This document shows, piece after piece, positions 7,109 to 15,776 of a DNA stretch of 64,000 nt. A program made the translations under genes and the position numbers. Source of the stretch: Nitrospirota bacterium (lineage in GTDB: Bacteria > Nitrospirota > Thermodesulfovibrionia > UBA6902); NCBI GenBank assembly GCA_016214845.1, contig JACRMS010000019.1:37676-101675 (forward strand). The letters run 5' to 3'. The number at the start of each line of letters is the position of its first letter. The first letter of the stretch is position 1. The notes below the pieces were generated by a model. It made no database searches. It was not told where the DNA came from and saw nothing but the letters and a program-made list of their open reading frames with translations.

Positions 7109-9004
7109 ATGGATGAACTAATAAAAATACTCGAACAGTTCGGCGGGGGCACAGGCAGCGGACCCTCCAATACAGTGGTGCGGTTTCTCCTGCCGGCATT
7201 TTTCTGGTCGGTCCTTTTTTTAATAGCAATCAGACAATGGCGCAAGACCCGCGAGAAGCGTGATCTGTACATAGGCGGGGCTTCGCTGATCGGCATGTTC
7301 CGGGAGATGCTCATGTTTGCGGCGGAGTACGGAAGCTACAGGGAATATGTGCCGTTTGATTTCATGTTTAAATATTATCCGCCGCTGGAACACGCGGCCA
7401 CCATGCTTTCCTGCATCTTCATCGCCTATGCCTTCCTTTACTACCTGCTTAAATGGCGGACATTATCGAGGAGCTTCTTTATCATTTCCTCATTCGTTAC
7501 CGTGCTTGTTTACGCAATCACAGCGTCTCAGTGGCCGGACTTTTTGAAAATCCACCCTGAAACCCGTTTCGGGGCCTTCTGGGGAGACATGGCCTTCAGG
7601 GTCAGCGCCTCGGTTTTTATGGGGACAGCGTTAGGCGCGTTTCTATTCGCAAAGATAAAGGGAAAGAAGATCCCAAAGTCCGTGCTCGTCGGGTTTCTGT
7701 TCTTTTTCCTTGACGAATTTCTTATGATCTTCAATCTTGCCACCGATGAAATCTATGTGCACACATACGCGCCGGTAAGACATAATCTCCATATATGGGC
7801 CATCCCTTTTTTTATAGGCACGTACTGGGCGGATTTAAAACAGCGGTTCCTCGAAGCCGAGCACACGATAAAAGGCATTTTCAACCTGAGCCCGAGTATG
7901 CTCTGCATCATGGATTTTAAAGGAGTTATTGAAACTGTCAGCCCTGCCTCAGAGGCGATCTTCGGCATTTCTCCGGCGGACATGCGTGGCAGGAGATTAA
8001 GTGACTTCGGTTTTGCTGATAACGCGTGGCGGCTGCATGATGACAACGACGGTAATCAGACGATAAACTGCTACGCTGATTATGCTTCAGGAGACGACAC
8101 CATGAAATACCTCCAGTGCAATATGCATCCTGTGCCTTCGGAGGAGCTTATTTATGCGGTCGTCATCGACATCACCGGGCACAAACTTGCTGAAGAAGCG
8201 GCGAGAAAAAGCGAGGCGGAAGCCATGCGCGCCTCCCACCTTGCCTCGCTCGGCGAGCTGGCAGCGGGTGTGGCCCACGAGATTAACAACCCGGTCAACG
8301 GGATCATAAATTATGCCCAGCTCCTGACAGACAAACTCGACAATAAAAGCGTTGAAGGGGACATTGCCCGCAGGATCATAAAGGAAGGAGACCGCATTGC
8401 GGTCATCGTCAAAAGCCTCCTCTCCATTACAAGGATGAAGGAGCATGAGCGGACGTTTGTTATTTTAAATGAGCTTTTCCAGGACGTTTTCAATCTCGTG
8501 GAGACGCAGCTTCTTAAAGACGGGACAAAAATCCGGACGGAGTTGTCAGGCGAGGCCAGGATCTGGTGCAATCCTCAGCAGATACAGCAGGTCTTTCTAA
8601 ATGTCATAAACAACGCGCGGTATGCCCTGAATAAGAAATACCCCGCGGGCGTTGAAGGCAAAGAACTGCACTTACGCACAGAATGGCTGACCATCGCAGA
8701 CAAACCGCATCTGCGGATCGTATGCCATGATAACGGCATCGGAATTCCCAAGGAAGACATCGGTAAAATATTCAATCCCTTCTTTTCAACAAAGCCGAAA
8801 GGGGAAGGGACTGGTTTAGGCATGAGCATAAGCTATGGTATTATACAAGAGCACGGAGGCAAGATTACTATCGAGAGCGTCGAGAACGAATATACTGACG
8901 TCATTATCGATCTTCCGGTAAATCCCGTTGGTCCCGGCGGGGCATTAACCACGGCAGCAGAGCAGCGGGGCATTATTTCTAACGGTGTAAAGGAGAATGA
9001 ATGA
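7109..9004 (+). CDS. membrane-bound PAS sensor histidine kinase
   Basis: The 631-residue protein has an N-terminal membrane region (about residues 25-250) with seven or so hydrophobic helices, then a PAS domain (about 255-360; FNLSPSMLCIMDFKGVIETVSP). The HisKA domain follows, with phospho-acceptor His in LAAGVAHEINNPVNG (about residue 390), and a HATPase with N-box NVINNARYAL, G1 DNGIGIP, F-box FNPFFSTK and G2 GEGTGLGMSIS. It senses an unknown signal and should phosphorylate the receiver protein encoded next, which overlaps it by 4 bp. Confidence 0.9.
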   Translation: MDELIKILEQFGGGTGSGPSNTVVRFLLPAFFWSVLFLIAIRQWRKTREKRDLYIGGASLIGMFREMLMFAAEYGSYREYVPFDFMFKYYPPLEHAATMLSCIFIAYAFLYYLLKWRTLSRSFFIISSFVTVLVYAITASQWPDFLKIHPETRFGAFWGDMAFRVSASVFMGTALGAFLFAKIKGKKIPKSVLVGFLFFFLDEFLMIFNLATDEIYVHTYAPVRHNLHIWAIPFFIGTYWADLKQRFLEAEHTIKGIFNLSPSMLCIMDFKGVIETVSPASEAIFGISPADMRGRRLSDFGFADNAWRLHDDNDGNQTINCYADYASGDDTMKYLQCNMHPVPSEELIYAVVIDITGHKLAEEAARKSEAEAMRASHLASLGELAAGVAHEINNPVNGIINYAQLLTDKLDNKSVEGDIARRIIKEGDRIAVIVKSLLSITRMKEHERTFVILNELFQDVFNLVETQLLKDGTKIRTELSGEARIWCNPQQIQQVFLNVINNARYALNKKYPAGVEGKELHLRTEWLTIADKPHLRIVCHDNGIGIPKEDIGKIFNPFFSTKPKGEGTGLGMSISYGIIQEHGGKITIESVENEYTDVIIDLPVNPVGPGGALTTAAEQRGIISNGVKENE

Positions 9005-9381
9005 GCGCAAGCATACTTGTAATTGACGATGAGGAGAGCATCAGATACACCTTTGAAAATTTTCTTTTTGAGGCCGGGTACCGTGTTGTGACTGCAAAGG
9101 ATTTTCCCGAAGCCGCCCGCGAGATCGGGAGAGGGCAGTTTGACCTTGTTATCACGGACATCATCCTTGGAGGGAAAACAGGGATTGATATACTGCGCCT
9201 GCTGCATGAAAAAGGAATCGTTTGCCCGGTTGTTGTCATAACCGGATACCCCTCCATTGAAACCGCGGCCGAGGCCGTCAAACTGAGCGCCTTTGACTAC
9301 GCCATGAAACCCGTGACAAAAGATACGCTTTTAAATATTGTAAAAAAAGCCTTAGCTTCAAAAAAACTGCCTAATAAGTAA
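9001..9381 (+). CDS. single-domain response regulator receiver
   Basis: The 126-residue protein is a stand-alone CheY-like receiver: acidic pair DDEES at residues 9-13, phospho-acceptor Asp in LVITDIILGG (about residue 55), a Thr in VVITGYPS and the conserved Lys in AMKPVT (about 104). It has no output domain, so it may relay phosphate to a further protein. It starts inside the last codons of the upstream kinase gene, with GGAG just before, indicating translational coupling. Confidence 0.9.
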   Translation: MSASILVIDDEESIRYTFENFLFEAGYRVVTAKDFPEAAREIGRGQFDLVITDIILGGKTGIDILRLLHEKGIVCPVVVITGYPSIETAAEAVKLSAFDYAMKPVTKDTLLNIVKKALASKKLPNK

Positions 9382-9461
9382 GGCTCCTGCATTACCGTAT
9401 TTAATTCTTTTTTCCATATCGATTCCTAAATACCTGCCCTGCTTGCTTACACTTGCTTGCC

Positions 9462-9498
9462 TTGACAAAATAATCTCCATATAGTATACATATGTATA
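9462..9498 (+). promoter_or_regulatory. lexA promoter with palindromic operator
   Basis: TTGACA (9462-9467), a 17-bp spacer and TATACA (9485-9490) form a near-consensus sigma-70 promoter. The perfect 14-bp palindrome TATACATATGTATA (9485-9498) covers the -10 box and ends 2 bp before the lexA ATG at 9500. Occupation by LexA would block transcription; this is a candidate SOS box of unusual, AT-rich sequence. Start of transcription would fall on or next to the ATG. Confidence 0.65.
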
Positions 9499-9499
9499 T

Positions 9500-10099
9500 A
9501 TGATGGAATTGACCGGCAGACAGAAAAAGGTCCTGGACTTCCTTAAAGAGTACGCGCAAAAGCACGGCTATCCTCCGACAGTCAGGGAAATAGGCGAGTA
9601 TTTCGGGTTCCTGTGGGCTGCCGCGAGGATGCACCTGAAGGCAATCGAGCGGAAGGGATTTATAAAGATAAACCCCGCCAAATCACGGGGGATAGAGATA
9701 CTGGGGCTCAGGCAATCGGAAGGAATTATGGCCCCCGTGGCCGGGAGGATAAGGGCGGGCAGGCCGATATTAGCGGTTGAAGAGATCGACTCGCACATCT
9801 TTATTGATAAAACACTTTTCCCGGCAGAGGACGCTTTCTCCCTAAAAGTTACAGGCGACAGCATGATGGACGCGGGGATACTCGACGGCGACTTTATAGT
9901 GGTAAGGCCTCAAAGCACTATAAGAAATGGCGAGATCGGGGTCGCTCTCATAGAAGATGAGGCTACAGTAAAGAGGGTCTTCAGGGAGAAGGGGAAGATA
10001 ATTCTAAAACCCGAAAACAAGACCATGAAGCCTGTGACATACAACGCAGATGAAGTGACCATCATGGGAAAAGTCATGGGCGTCATAAGGAAGATGTGA
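9500..10099 (+). CDS. lexA: SOS repressor LexA
   Basis: The 199-residue protein has a winged-helix N-terminus (LTGRQKKVLDFL, then PPTVREIGEYFG) and an S24 peptidase C-terminus. The catalytic Ser121 (GDSMMDAG) and Lys158 (ATVKR) and the Ala86-Gly87 cleavage site are each offset by two from the E. coli positions. It represses SOS genes and self-cleaves upon RecA activation. The start follows family length; no ribosome site is visible because the promoter -10 is only 9 bp upstream, implying a leaderless mRNA. The recognition helix (FLWAAARMHLKAIE) differs from the usual SSPSTVH pattern, consistent with a non-standard operator. Confidence 0.95.
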   Translation: MMELTGRQKKVLDFLKEYAQKHGYPPTVREIGEYFGFLWAAARMHLKAIERKGFIKINPAKSRGIEILGLRQSEGIMAPVAGRIRAGRPILAVEEIDSHIFIDKTLFPAEDAFSLKVTGDSMMDAGILDGDFIVVRPQSTIRNGEIGVALIEDEATVKRVFREKGKIILKPENKTMKPVTYNADEVTIMGKVMGVIRKM

Positions 10100-10143
10100 T
10101 CCAACTTCTCCCCTCTACCAAGAGGGGATTAAGGGGTGTGTCT

Positions 10144-10383
10144 ATGCAGATCAGTGAACACATAAGCGTCATAGTCTCATTCGGGCCGCGTTACAGGATA
10201 AGGCCTGTCAAGTTCAAATGGTCGGGGAAGACTTTTGAAGTTAAAGAGATCACATACATGTGGAAAACGACCGAGGGACAAAACCTGGTCCACCATTTTT
10301 CCGTGACAGACGGCAGGACACTGTATGAGCTTGCCTTCGACGCAACGTCCCTGATATGGCGGCTGGAGGGTGTGGAGACTTAA
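10144..10383 (+). CDS. small conserved protein resembling DUF6504
   Basis: The 79-residue protein (ATG at 10144, preceded by AGGGG; a longer frame from 10096 overlaps lexA and has no conserved look) has strands RPVKFKWSGKTFEVKEI and ELAFDATSLIWRLEGVE. This F-W-G-x-x-Y/F-x-V ... W-x-L pattern resembles the small DUF6504 proteins found near SOS mutagenesis genes in other phyla. That resemblance is from memory and weak. It follows lexA by 44 bp, so it may be under the lexA promoter. Function unknown. Confidence 0.6.
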   Translation: MQISEHISVIVSFGPRYRIRPVKFKWSGKTFEVKEITYMWKTTEGQNLVHHFSVTDGRTLYELAFDATSLIWRLEGVET

Positions 10384-10394
10384 GAAGCGCAATA

Positions 10395-10455
10395 GTGCAA
10401 AAGTACAAAAGAGCAAAAAAGGCAGGGACTTTAATCTTTTTTAAAACTTTTGCAC
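10395..10455. repeat. hairpin with GCAAAAGT words
   Basis: GTGCAAAAGT (10395-10404) and ACTTTTGCAC (10446-10455) are exact complements; between them GTACAAAAGAGCAAAAAA repeats the same word. It may attenuate transcription after the DUF6504-like gene. A single-arm relative of the same words occurs at 37921-37972. Confidence 0.55.
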
Positions 10456-10474
10456 TTTTCATAAGGAGGGGATC

Positions 10475-10678
10475 ATGACAATTAATGAAGCAGTATCTGA
10501 AGTGTTCTGGAGGGCGTTAAAGGAATTGCCCAAGAAAGAAAGAGACGGTGTGGTAACAAGAATGACCAGGGACAAGGAATTCATGACGGAATTGCTCGGC
10601 GCTATCATCGAGCAGCGCAGTAAGGAATCGTCAGACAGTTCCGATTACCTCGCAGACATACGGAGAAAACAGAATTGA
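10475..10678 (+). CDS. small hypothetical protein
   Basis: The 67-residue, charged, all-helical-looking protein follows a strong ribosome site (AAGGAGGGG, 5-6 nt before ATG). Sequence such as AVSEVFWRALKELPKKERD suggests amphipathic helices; there are no cysteines, signal peptide or membrane segment. Similar small proteins sit beside many genes without known role. It is the last gene before the AT-rich TcmP island. I do not recognise a family. Confidence 0.6.
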   Translation: MTINEAVSEVFWRALKELPKKERDGVVTRMTRDKEFMTELLGAIIEQRSKESSDSSDYLADIRRKQN

Positions 10679-10738
10679 ACTTCTCAATAGGCTATCGATG
10701 TGATATATTAAAACATTCTTAGCAGTGGGGGTAGCCAA

Positions 10739-11911
10739 GTGGGGCAGACAAAAGATTTTTTTAAAGAGAAAAAACCTTGGTCCATATTCAAGGATAGAAT
10801 TCTTGACTACTATTTAGTCCCGTATATATCTAAAATTCTTAGAACAGGCAAGCCATTAGTTATATTCGATTGTTTTGCAGGTAAAGGAAAGTTTGATGAT
10901 GGGGAGAATGGATCTCCAGTTATTATCGCTGAGCATATAAGAGCTACAATTCAAAAGCAGCCTTTTGTTAATGGCTTTTTTATAGAAAAGAAGTATAGTG
11001 AGGAATTAAAAAACAATCTAAGAAATTATCTAAACACACATATCTTGGCCGGAACATTCGAGGAAAACCTAAAAAACATTTTATCAGTGGACAGAAGCAA
11101 TAATGTTTTTTTGTATATTGATCCCTATGGGATTAAAAGCTTGAACCTCAATAATTTCCATCAAATAAAGAACACCAATTTCTTCACACTGGAACTGCTT
11201 ATGAATTTTAATTCGGCTGGCTTTCTCAGAGAAGGATGCCGTTTACTGAAATTTGAGGACTTATTTAAAGACGATGAGATAACTGATTATGAGAGTGATG
11301 AGGATATTAACACTATTGAAAAAATGGATGCTATTGCTGGTGGAGATTATTGGCAGGAAATCTTAAAGAATTATTACAGCGGCACAATTGACATGCATCG
11401 GGCAGAAGAACAGTTTATCTGGGAATATAGGGAAAAAATTAAAGAGGTTTTTAGATATACGGTAAATATACCTATCAAAATTAAGTCCAGCCATTTACCG
11501 AAATACAGATTGTTTTTCGGTTCCAATCATGAAGACGGTCTGATTTTGATGGCTGATAATATGAATAGAAAATGGAAAGAGATGCTGGCAAAAGAAAGAG
11601 ACAAACAGGGCGTGCTATTTGAATTTGAATTCCCTGACTTAAGACTCCTGAAAGGATTTGACATCTATCAAGATATTCTGGCAAGCTTGCCGTCAAATGG
11701 TGGAAAAGTATCACTGAAAAAAGTAATTATAAATCTTATTATGAAATATGGCATTACATTTTCTGAAAAAGAGTACAAGCAGAAAATAAAAGAAATGGAT
11801 AATACGGCATTGTATATTGACCGCAATCCAGCATTTACTCCTAAAACAAAAAAGCCGGTAACATCCATGGACTACGATGAATATCAAATCACTTTAAGGA
11901 AGAAGGTATGA
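10739..11911 (+). CDS. tcmP: three-Cys-motif partner protein TcmP
   Basis: The 390-residue protein (GTG start at 10739, GGGGG upstream) has the TcmP opening: KKPWSIFKDRILDYYLVPYI, then a Rossmann-like VIFDCFAGKGKFDDGENGSP and FLYIDPYG, reminiscent of a methyltransferase fold. TcmP proteins are known by their association with a three-Cys-motif radical-SAM-like protein, and the next gene encodes exactly that, overlapping by 4 bp. The reaction is unknown. The gene is visibly more AT-rich than lexA and dinB on either side, a sign of acquisition. Confidence 0.85.
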   Translation: MGQTKDFFKEKKPWSIFKDRILDYYLVPYISKILRTGKPLVIFDCFAGKGKFDDGENGSPVIIAEHIRATIQKQPFVNGFFIEKKYSEELKNNLRNYLNTHILAGTFEENLKNILSVDRSNNVFLYIDPYGIKSLNLNNFHQIKNTNFFTLELLMNFNSAGFLREGCRLLKFEDLFKDDEITDYESDEDINTIEKMDAIAGGDYWQEILKNYYSGTIDMHRAEEQFIWEYREKIKEVFRYTVNIPIKIKSSHLPKYRLFFGSNHEDGLILMADNMNRKWKEMLAKERDKQGVLFEFEFPDLRLLKGFDIYQDILASLPSNGGKVSLKKVIINLIMKYGITFSEKEYKQKIKEMDNTALYIDRNPAFTPKTKKPVTSMDYDEYQITLRKKV

Positions 11912-12753
11912 ACAAGAAGAATAAAACCACCCTTATTCAGCGGAAATCCCTTCTCTACAAGACAGCCGTTGAGTATGGCGACTATACAATCAATCATGTG
12001 GAAGGTTGTTCTCATGGATGTTTGTATCCCTGTTACGCCATGATGATGGCTAAGAGATTTGGCAAGGTAAAGAGTTACGATGAATGGATTAAGCCTAAAA
12101 TCGTTGCAAATGCCGTTGAGCTTTTGGAAAAAGAAATTCCAAAACATAACGACAAGATTAAATTTGTGCATCTCTGTTTCAGCACAGACCCGTTTATGTA
12201 CGGCTATGAAGAAATATCGGATTTAAGTTTGCGATTAATCAGGATGCTGAATGAGGCAGGCATCAGATGCACAGCTCTTACAAAGGGTGTTTTGCCTTTG
12301 GAGTTAGCTTTGTTCAGCAAAAAAAATGAGTTCGGGATGACGCTGATTTCACTTAATGAAGATTTCAGAAAAAAGTACGAACCTTTTGCTGCGCCCTATA
12401 AGAAACGGATTGATAGTCTTTACCGCTTGCACAAAAAAGGAATCAAGACATGGGTAAGTATCGAACCATATCCGACTCCGAACATAATTGACCAGGATTT
12501 TGCCGACATCTTAGAATCTATTTCATTCGTGGATAAAATCATCTTCGGAAGGCTCAATTATAATGCGATGGTTACAAGGTATCCGGATTATAAAAACTTC
12601 TACAATGACCTGAGCCACCAGGCAATAGAATTCTGCGCAAGGCATGGTAAGGAGTGGCATATAAAAAATGGGACAATGACCAATGGAGCGAGCAGTAATG
12701 TTGTTAAAAACAATGTCTCGGCAAAAGGTTTGTTGGAGTGCGGGGTTTTTTAA
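11908..12753 (+). CDS. three-Cys-motif radical SAM-like protein
   Basis: The 281-residue protein carries Cys34, Cys38 and Cys42 in EGCSHGCLYPCYA, a CX3CX3C spacing that names the three-Cys-motif family (relatives of DUF5131/phage Gp37-like proteins and spore photoproduct lyase-like folds). Later strands (HLCFSTDPFMYGYEE; CTALTKG; WVSIEPYPTPN) fit a radical SAM barrel. An Fe-S cluster and SAM chemistry are expected from the family, substrate unknown. It is cotranscribed with tcmP (4-bp overlap). A following 95-bp gap with a promoter-like -10 separates it from the Dam/HNH pair. Confidence 0.85.
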   Translation: MNKKNKTTLIQRKSLLYKTAVEYGDYTINHVEGCSHGCLYPCYAMMMAKRFGKVKSYDEWIKPKIVANAVELLEKEIPKHNDKIKFVHLCFSTDPFMYGYEEISDLSLRLIRMLNEAGIRCTALTKGVLPLELALFSKKNEFGMTLISLNEDFRKKYEPFAAPYKKRIDSLYRLHKKGIKTWVSIEPYPTPNIIDQDFADILESISFVDKIIFGRLNYNAMVTRYPDYKNFYNDLSHQAIEFCARHGKEWHIKNGTMTNGASSNVVKNNVSAKGLLECGVF

Positions 12754-12785
12754 CAGCATATAAATACGTTGACGGGAATTATATC

Positions 12786-12814
12786 TTTAAAGGCAGATAA
12801 TTCTTAATTATAAT
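12786..12814 (+). promoter_or_regulatory. candidate promoter for the Dam/HNH pair
   Basis: TATAAT at 12809-12814 lies 17 bp after a weak -35-like TTTAAA (12786-12791) in the AT-rich 95-bp gap before the methylase. The -10 is consensus but the -35 is poor, so strength is uncertain. Confidence 0.35.
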
Positions 12815-12848
12815 AGGGTATCATAAATAGCAAAGAGGTTTTAATTTT

Positions 12849-13763
12849 ATGGCTATTCCACATCCCATTCCTTATCAAGGCAGCAAGCGTGCTTTAGCAA
12901 GCATCATACTTTCTTTTTTCCCGTCAAATGTTGAAAAACTCATTGAGCCGTTTTCAGGATCGGCGGCGGTGTCAATTGCAGCGGCATATCATAGAAAAGC
13001 AAAAAGTTTTCACCTTAATGATCTAAATAAAGCATTAATTGATTTATGGAATGAAATCATAAACAAGCCGCAGGTCATTGCTAAAGCATACGAAAAGCTT
13101 TGGTTTGCGCAAGAAGGAAGGGAAAGGGAATTCTATGATTTAGTCCGCAAAAAATTCAATCACTCTCAACGCCCGGATCATTTTCTTTATTTGCTGGCCC
13201 GATGTGTTAAGGCTTCTGTGCGATACAACTCTAATGGAGAGTTTAATCAAAGTCCTGATAATAGAAGGAGGGGCGCTAACCCCGATACGATGAAAACCAA
13301 CATTCTTGGGGCCTCCCATCTTTTAAAAAGTCGAGCAACTGTAACGTCTTCGGATTATGAAGACATCATTGCTGCTACTGAACCGTCTGACATTATATAT
13401 ATGGACCCGCCATACCAGGGGGTTTGCAGCAATCGTGATTCGAGATATATAAATGGACTGCAATGTGAACGGTTTGTTGAAGCGCTTCACAGACTTAATA
13501 ATAGAAAGATTTCGTATATTGTAAGTTATGATGGACGGACAGGCTCTAAAGCGTATGGCAAACTTCTGCCTGACTTTCTCAGATTAAAGCATTTAGAAAT
13601 AGATGCCGGAAGATCATCTCAATCAACGCTGTTAGGACGCGCCGACAATACCATTGAATCTTTATACTTATCTCCTGCTTTGGTGCTGCGTATAGATAAC
13701 CTGTCTATCAATAAAAGGGAATCCTTCCATCACCAAAATTCATTATTTGAAGCTGCCATATGA
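12849..13763 (+). CDS. DNA adenine N6-methylase, Dam (alpha) class
   Basis: The 304-residue protein shows the order of motifs of alpha-class adenine methylases: PYQGSKRAL at residue 8, motif I IEPFSGSAAV (about 31-40), a middle recognition region, then DPPY (about residue 186). It should transfer a methyl group from SAM to adenine N6 in a specific DNA sequence. It overlaps the next gene, an HNH nuclease, by 4 bp, so it is best read as the protective half of a restriction-modification system. The target site cannot be inferred. Confidence 0.9.
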   Translation: MAIPHPIPYQGSKRALASIILSFFPSNVEKLIEPFSGSAAVSIAAAYHRKAKSFHLNDLNKALIDLWNEIINKPQVIAKAYEKLWFAQEGREREFYDLVRKKFNHSQRPDHFLYLLARCVKASVRYNSNGEFNQSPDNRRRGANPDTMKTNILGASHLLKSRATVTSSDYEDIIAATEPSDIIYMDPPYQGVCSNRDSRYINGLQCERFVEALHRLNNRKISYIVSYDGRTGSKAYGKLLPDFLRLKHLEIDAGRSSQSTLLGRADNTIESLYLSPALVLRIDNLSINKRESFHHQNSLFEAAI

Positions 13764-14491
13764 CCCAGCGCAAATATCCAAGAGAGTTCTTAGCCAGATT
13801 AAAAGCAGTTACAAGCAAGCGTCCCAAGACGGTCATCGAACATATTCTGAAACATGGCTTCATCACTACGGAAGACCTTGAAAAGAAATACGGCTATAAA
13901 CATCCACCAAGAGCAGCACGGGATGTCCGGGAACAGGGCATACCACTCGAAACTTTCAATGTTAAGAATACGGAAGGCCGGACTATAGCTGCATACAGAT
14001 TCGCTGAGCTTTCCAGCATTAGTCATGATAAGCTCGGAGGGAGAAAGATATTTTCAAAAGAGTTCAAAAATGAACTTATTGAAGATCTTGGCTGTAAGTG
14101 TTCCATCTGTCTTGAATTATACGAGGAAAGGTATTTACAAGTTGATCACCGCGTTCCTTACGAAGTTTCAGGAGATTGCAATAACAATGAAAGAAATACT
14201 AAAGAGTACATGCTGCTATGCGGTTCCTGTAATCGGGCAAAGTCCTGGTCTTGTGAACACTGTTCCAATTGGCTTGAGGAAAAATCTGCTGCTGTCTGCC
14301 AGTCATGTTATTGGGCCTGTCCGAATGATTATAAACACATTGCCCTGAGACGCATTAGAAGGCTTGATATAGTTTGGGCTGAACACGAAGTGGAAATATT
14401 TGAGAAATTCAAGGAGCGTGTTGAGAAGATGAAAAAATCAATGCCCACTTATGTAAAGTCTATTATTGAAAATCATCTGAAGGAAAATTAA
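13760..14491 (+). CDS. HNH endonuclease with zinc fingers (probable restriction enzyme)
   Basis: The 243-residue protein has a helical N-terminus (HGFITTEDLEKKYGY, a possible DNA-binding helix set), then a beta-beta-alpha-metal nuclease: paired Cys112/114/117, the catalytic LQVDHRVPYE (His130), and CGSCNRAKSW with Cys154/157 and the N-R-K of the HNH fold. A further Cys-rich knuckle follows (Cys165, 168, 180, 183, 187). Overlap with the Dam methylase indicates a type II-like system in which this enzyme cuts unmethylated sites. The specificity is unknown. Confidence 0.85.
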   Translation: MTQRKYPREFLARLKAVTSKRPKTVIEHILKHGFITTEDLEKKYGYKHPPRAARDVREQGIPLETFNVKNTEGRTIAAYRFAELSSISHDKLGGRKIFSKEFKNELIEDLGCKCSICLELYEERYLQVDHRVPYEVSGDCNNNERNTKEYMLLCGSCNRAKSWSCEHCSNWLEEKSAAVCQSCYWACPNDYKHIALRRIRRLDIVWAEHEVEIFEKFKERVEKMKKSMPTYVKSIIENHLKEN

Positions 14492-14529
14492 TCGTCCCAT
14501 CCTTATTGCTGCCACGTGGAAACCAACCC

Positions 14530-15753
14530 ATGCACAACATCATCCTCTGCATAGACATGGATGCCTTCTTTGCCTCGGTGGAGCAGCAGGCGAATCCGAA
14601 GCTGCGCGGCAAGCCGATTGCGGTCATCGGCTCCGGCGGCAGGACGGTCGTCACCACACGTTCGTATGAGGCGAGGAAATTCGGCGTTAAGACGGGGATG
14701 AATATTTATGAGACGAAGAAGTTGTGTCCGCATATCATCTTTGTTGTTGGAGATAGTGAAAAATATACTCACACCTGCAGGGAGCTTTCCAAAGTTTACA
14801 GCAGGTTCACGCCCGATATTGAGGTCTACTCCATTGATGAAGCCTTCCTTGATGTGACGACAACGCATCATCTGTTCGGGGGGGCTGAGGCTATCGGACT
14901 TTCAATTAAGGAGGAAGTCAAAAAACAGTTCGGCATCAATTGCACGGTCGGCATCGCCTCGAATATCCTTATGGCAAAACTTGCCAGCGACATTGCAAAG
15001 CCGGACGGTTTACGGTGGTTTAAGGAAGAAGATTTTCCGTCCATACTCAAAGATTTGCCTGTGAAAGAATTATGGGGCATCGGTCTGTCAATCGAGCGAA
15101 GACTTGCTGAACTTGGCATAAAAACCTGCGGCGAGCTTGGCAGCGCGCCTGCAAGTTTATTGAGAAACAGATTCGGCATTGTCGGGGAGACATTAAAGCT
15201 CATGGGGCAGGGGATCTGCCACAGGCCGCTCATCGTCCGGGAAGAAGACCCGAAATCCATCGGTCACAGCATGACATTACCTCAGGATATTTCAAACAGG
15301 AAGCAGATAGAGGCGCAGATTTTAAAGTTAAGCGCGATGGTTGGAAGGCGGGCGAGGAAGTACGGCTTTGCAGGGAAGAAGGTCACCCTCACCATACGGT
15401 ATCCTGATTTTGAGACCTTCACAAAGCAGACTACTCTGTCCGAGCACACAAACATTACCCGTGAAATTTACAACTGCGCATTGGGCATTCTCAATTCCAT
15501 ACGCCTTCGTGATAAGGTCAGGTTGGTCGGCGTCAGCATCTCACAATTAAAAAGGGATGATAATGAGCAGATGGCGTTATTTGATCACAGGGCAAAGGAG
15601 AAATCCATCCTCAATGCAGTTGATTCCATCAATGACAAGCACGGGGAGTTCACTGTCACATGGGCGTCTTATCTTGAGCAGGCAAGGCCGCCGGGTGTTA
15701 TATCTTCGGCGTGGAGGCCATCCGGCGTAAGGAACGTAAATATAAAAAATTGA
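14530..15753 (+). CDS. dinB: DNA polymerase IV (Y family), DinB
   Basis: The 407-residue enzyme has all Y-family landmarks: CIDMDAFFASVEQQ (first catalytic Asp), VVTTRSYEARKFGVKTGM, and YSIDEAFLDVT (second Asp-Glu pair), with the thumb helix-hairpin-helix region (WGIGLSIERRLAELGIKT). A TTG start at 14506 would add eight unconserved residues; the ATG at 14530 matches the family. It performs error-prone translesion synthesis. It lies next to lexA apart from the inserted island, so it is likely SOS-controlled, though no LexA-like palindrome is visible directly upstream. A C-terminal extension beyond the little finger is present. Confidence 0.92.
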   Translation: MHNIILCIDMDAFFASVEQQANPKLRGKPIAVIGSGGRTVVTTRSYEARKFGVKTGMNIYETKKLCPHIIFVVGDSEKYTHTCRELSKVYSRFTPDIEVYSIDEAFLDVTTTHHLFGGAEAIGLSIKEEVKKQFGINCTVGIASNILMAKLASDIAKPDGLRWFKEEDFPSILKDLPVKELWGIGLSIERRLAELGIKTCGELGSAPASLLRNRFGIVGETLKLMGQGICHRPLIVREEDPKSIGHSMTLPQDISNRKQIEAQILKLSAMVGRRARKYGFAGKKVTLTIRYPDFETFTKQTTLSEHTNITREIYNCALGILNSIRLRDKVRLVGVSISQLKRDDNEQMALFDHRAKEKSILNAVDSINDKHGEFTVTWASYLEQARPPGVISSAWRPSGVRNVNIKN

Positions 15754-15776
15754 GAATGGAGATTTGATACGCTCTT

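Noticed and set aside
10725..10760. GTGGGGGTAGCCAAGTGG resembles the 5' part of a tRNA (acceptor strand and D-arm).
   Set aside because: No anticodon arm, T arm or complementary acceptor strand follows; it overlaps the tcmP GTG start and ribosome site. At most a coincidence or an old attachment fragment.
15754..15776. LexA-like palindrome for dinB.
   Set aside because: I looked upstream of dinB (14492-14529) and around the gene for TATACATATGTATA-like sequence and found none, so SOS control of dinB rests on position only.
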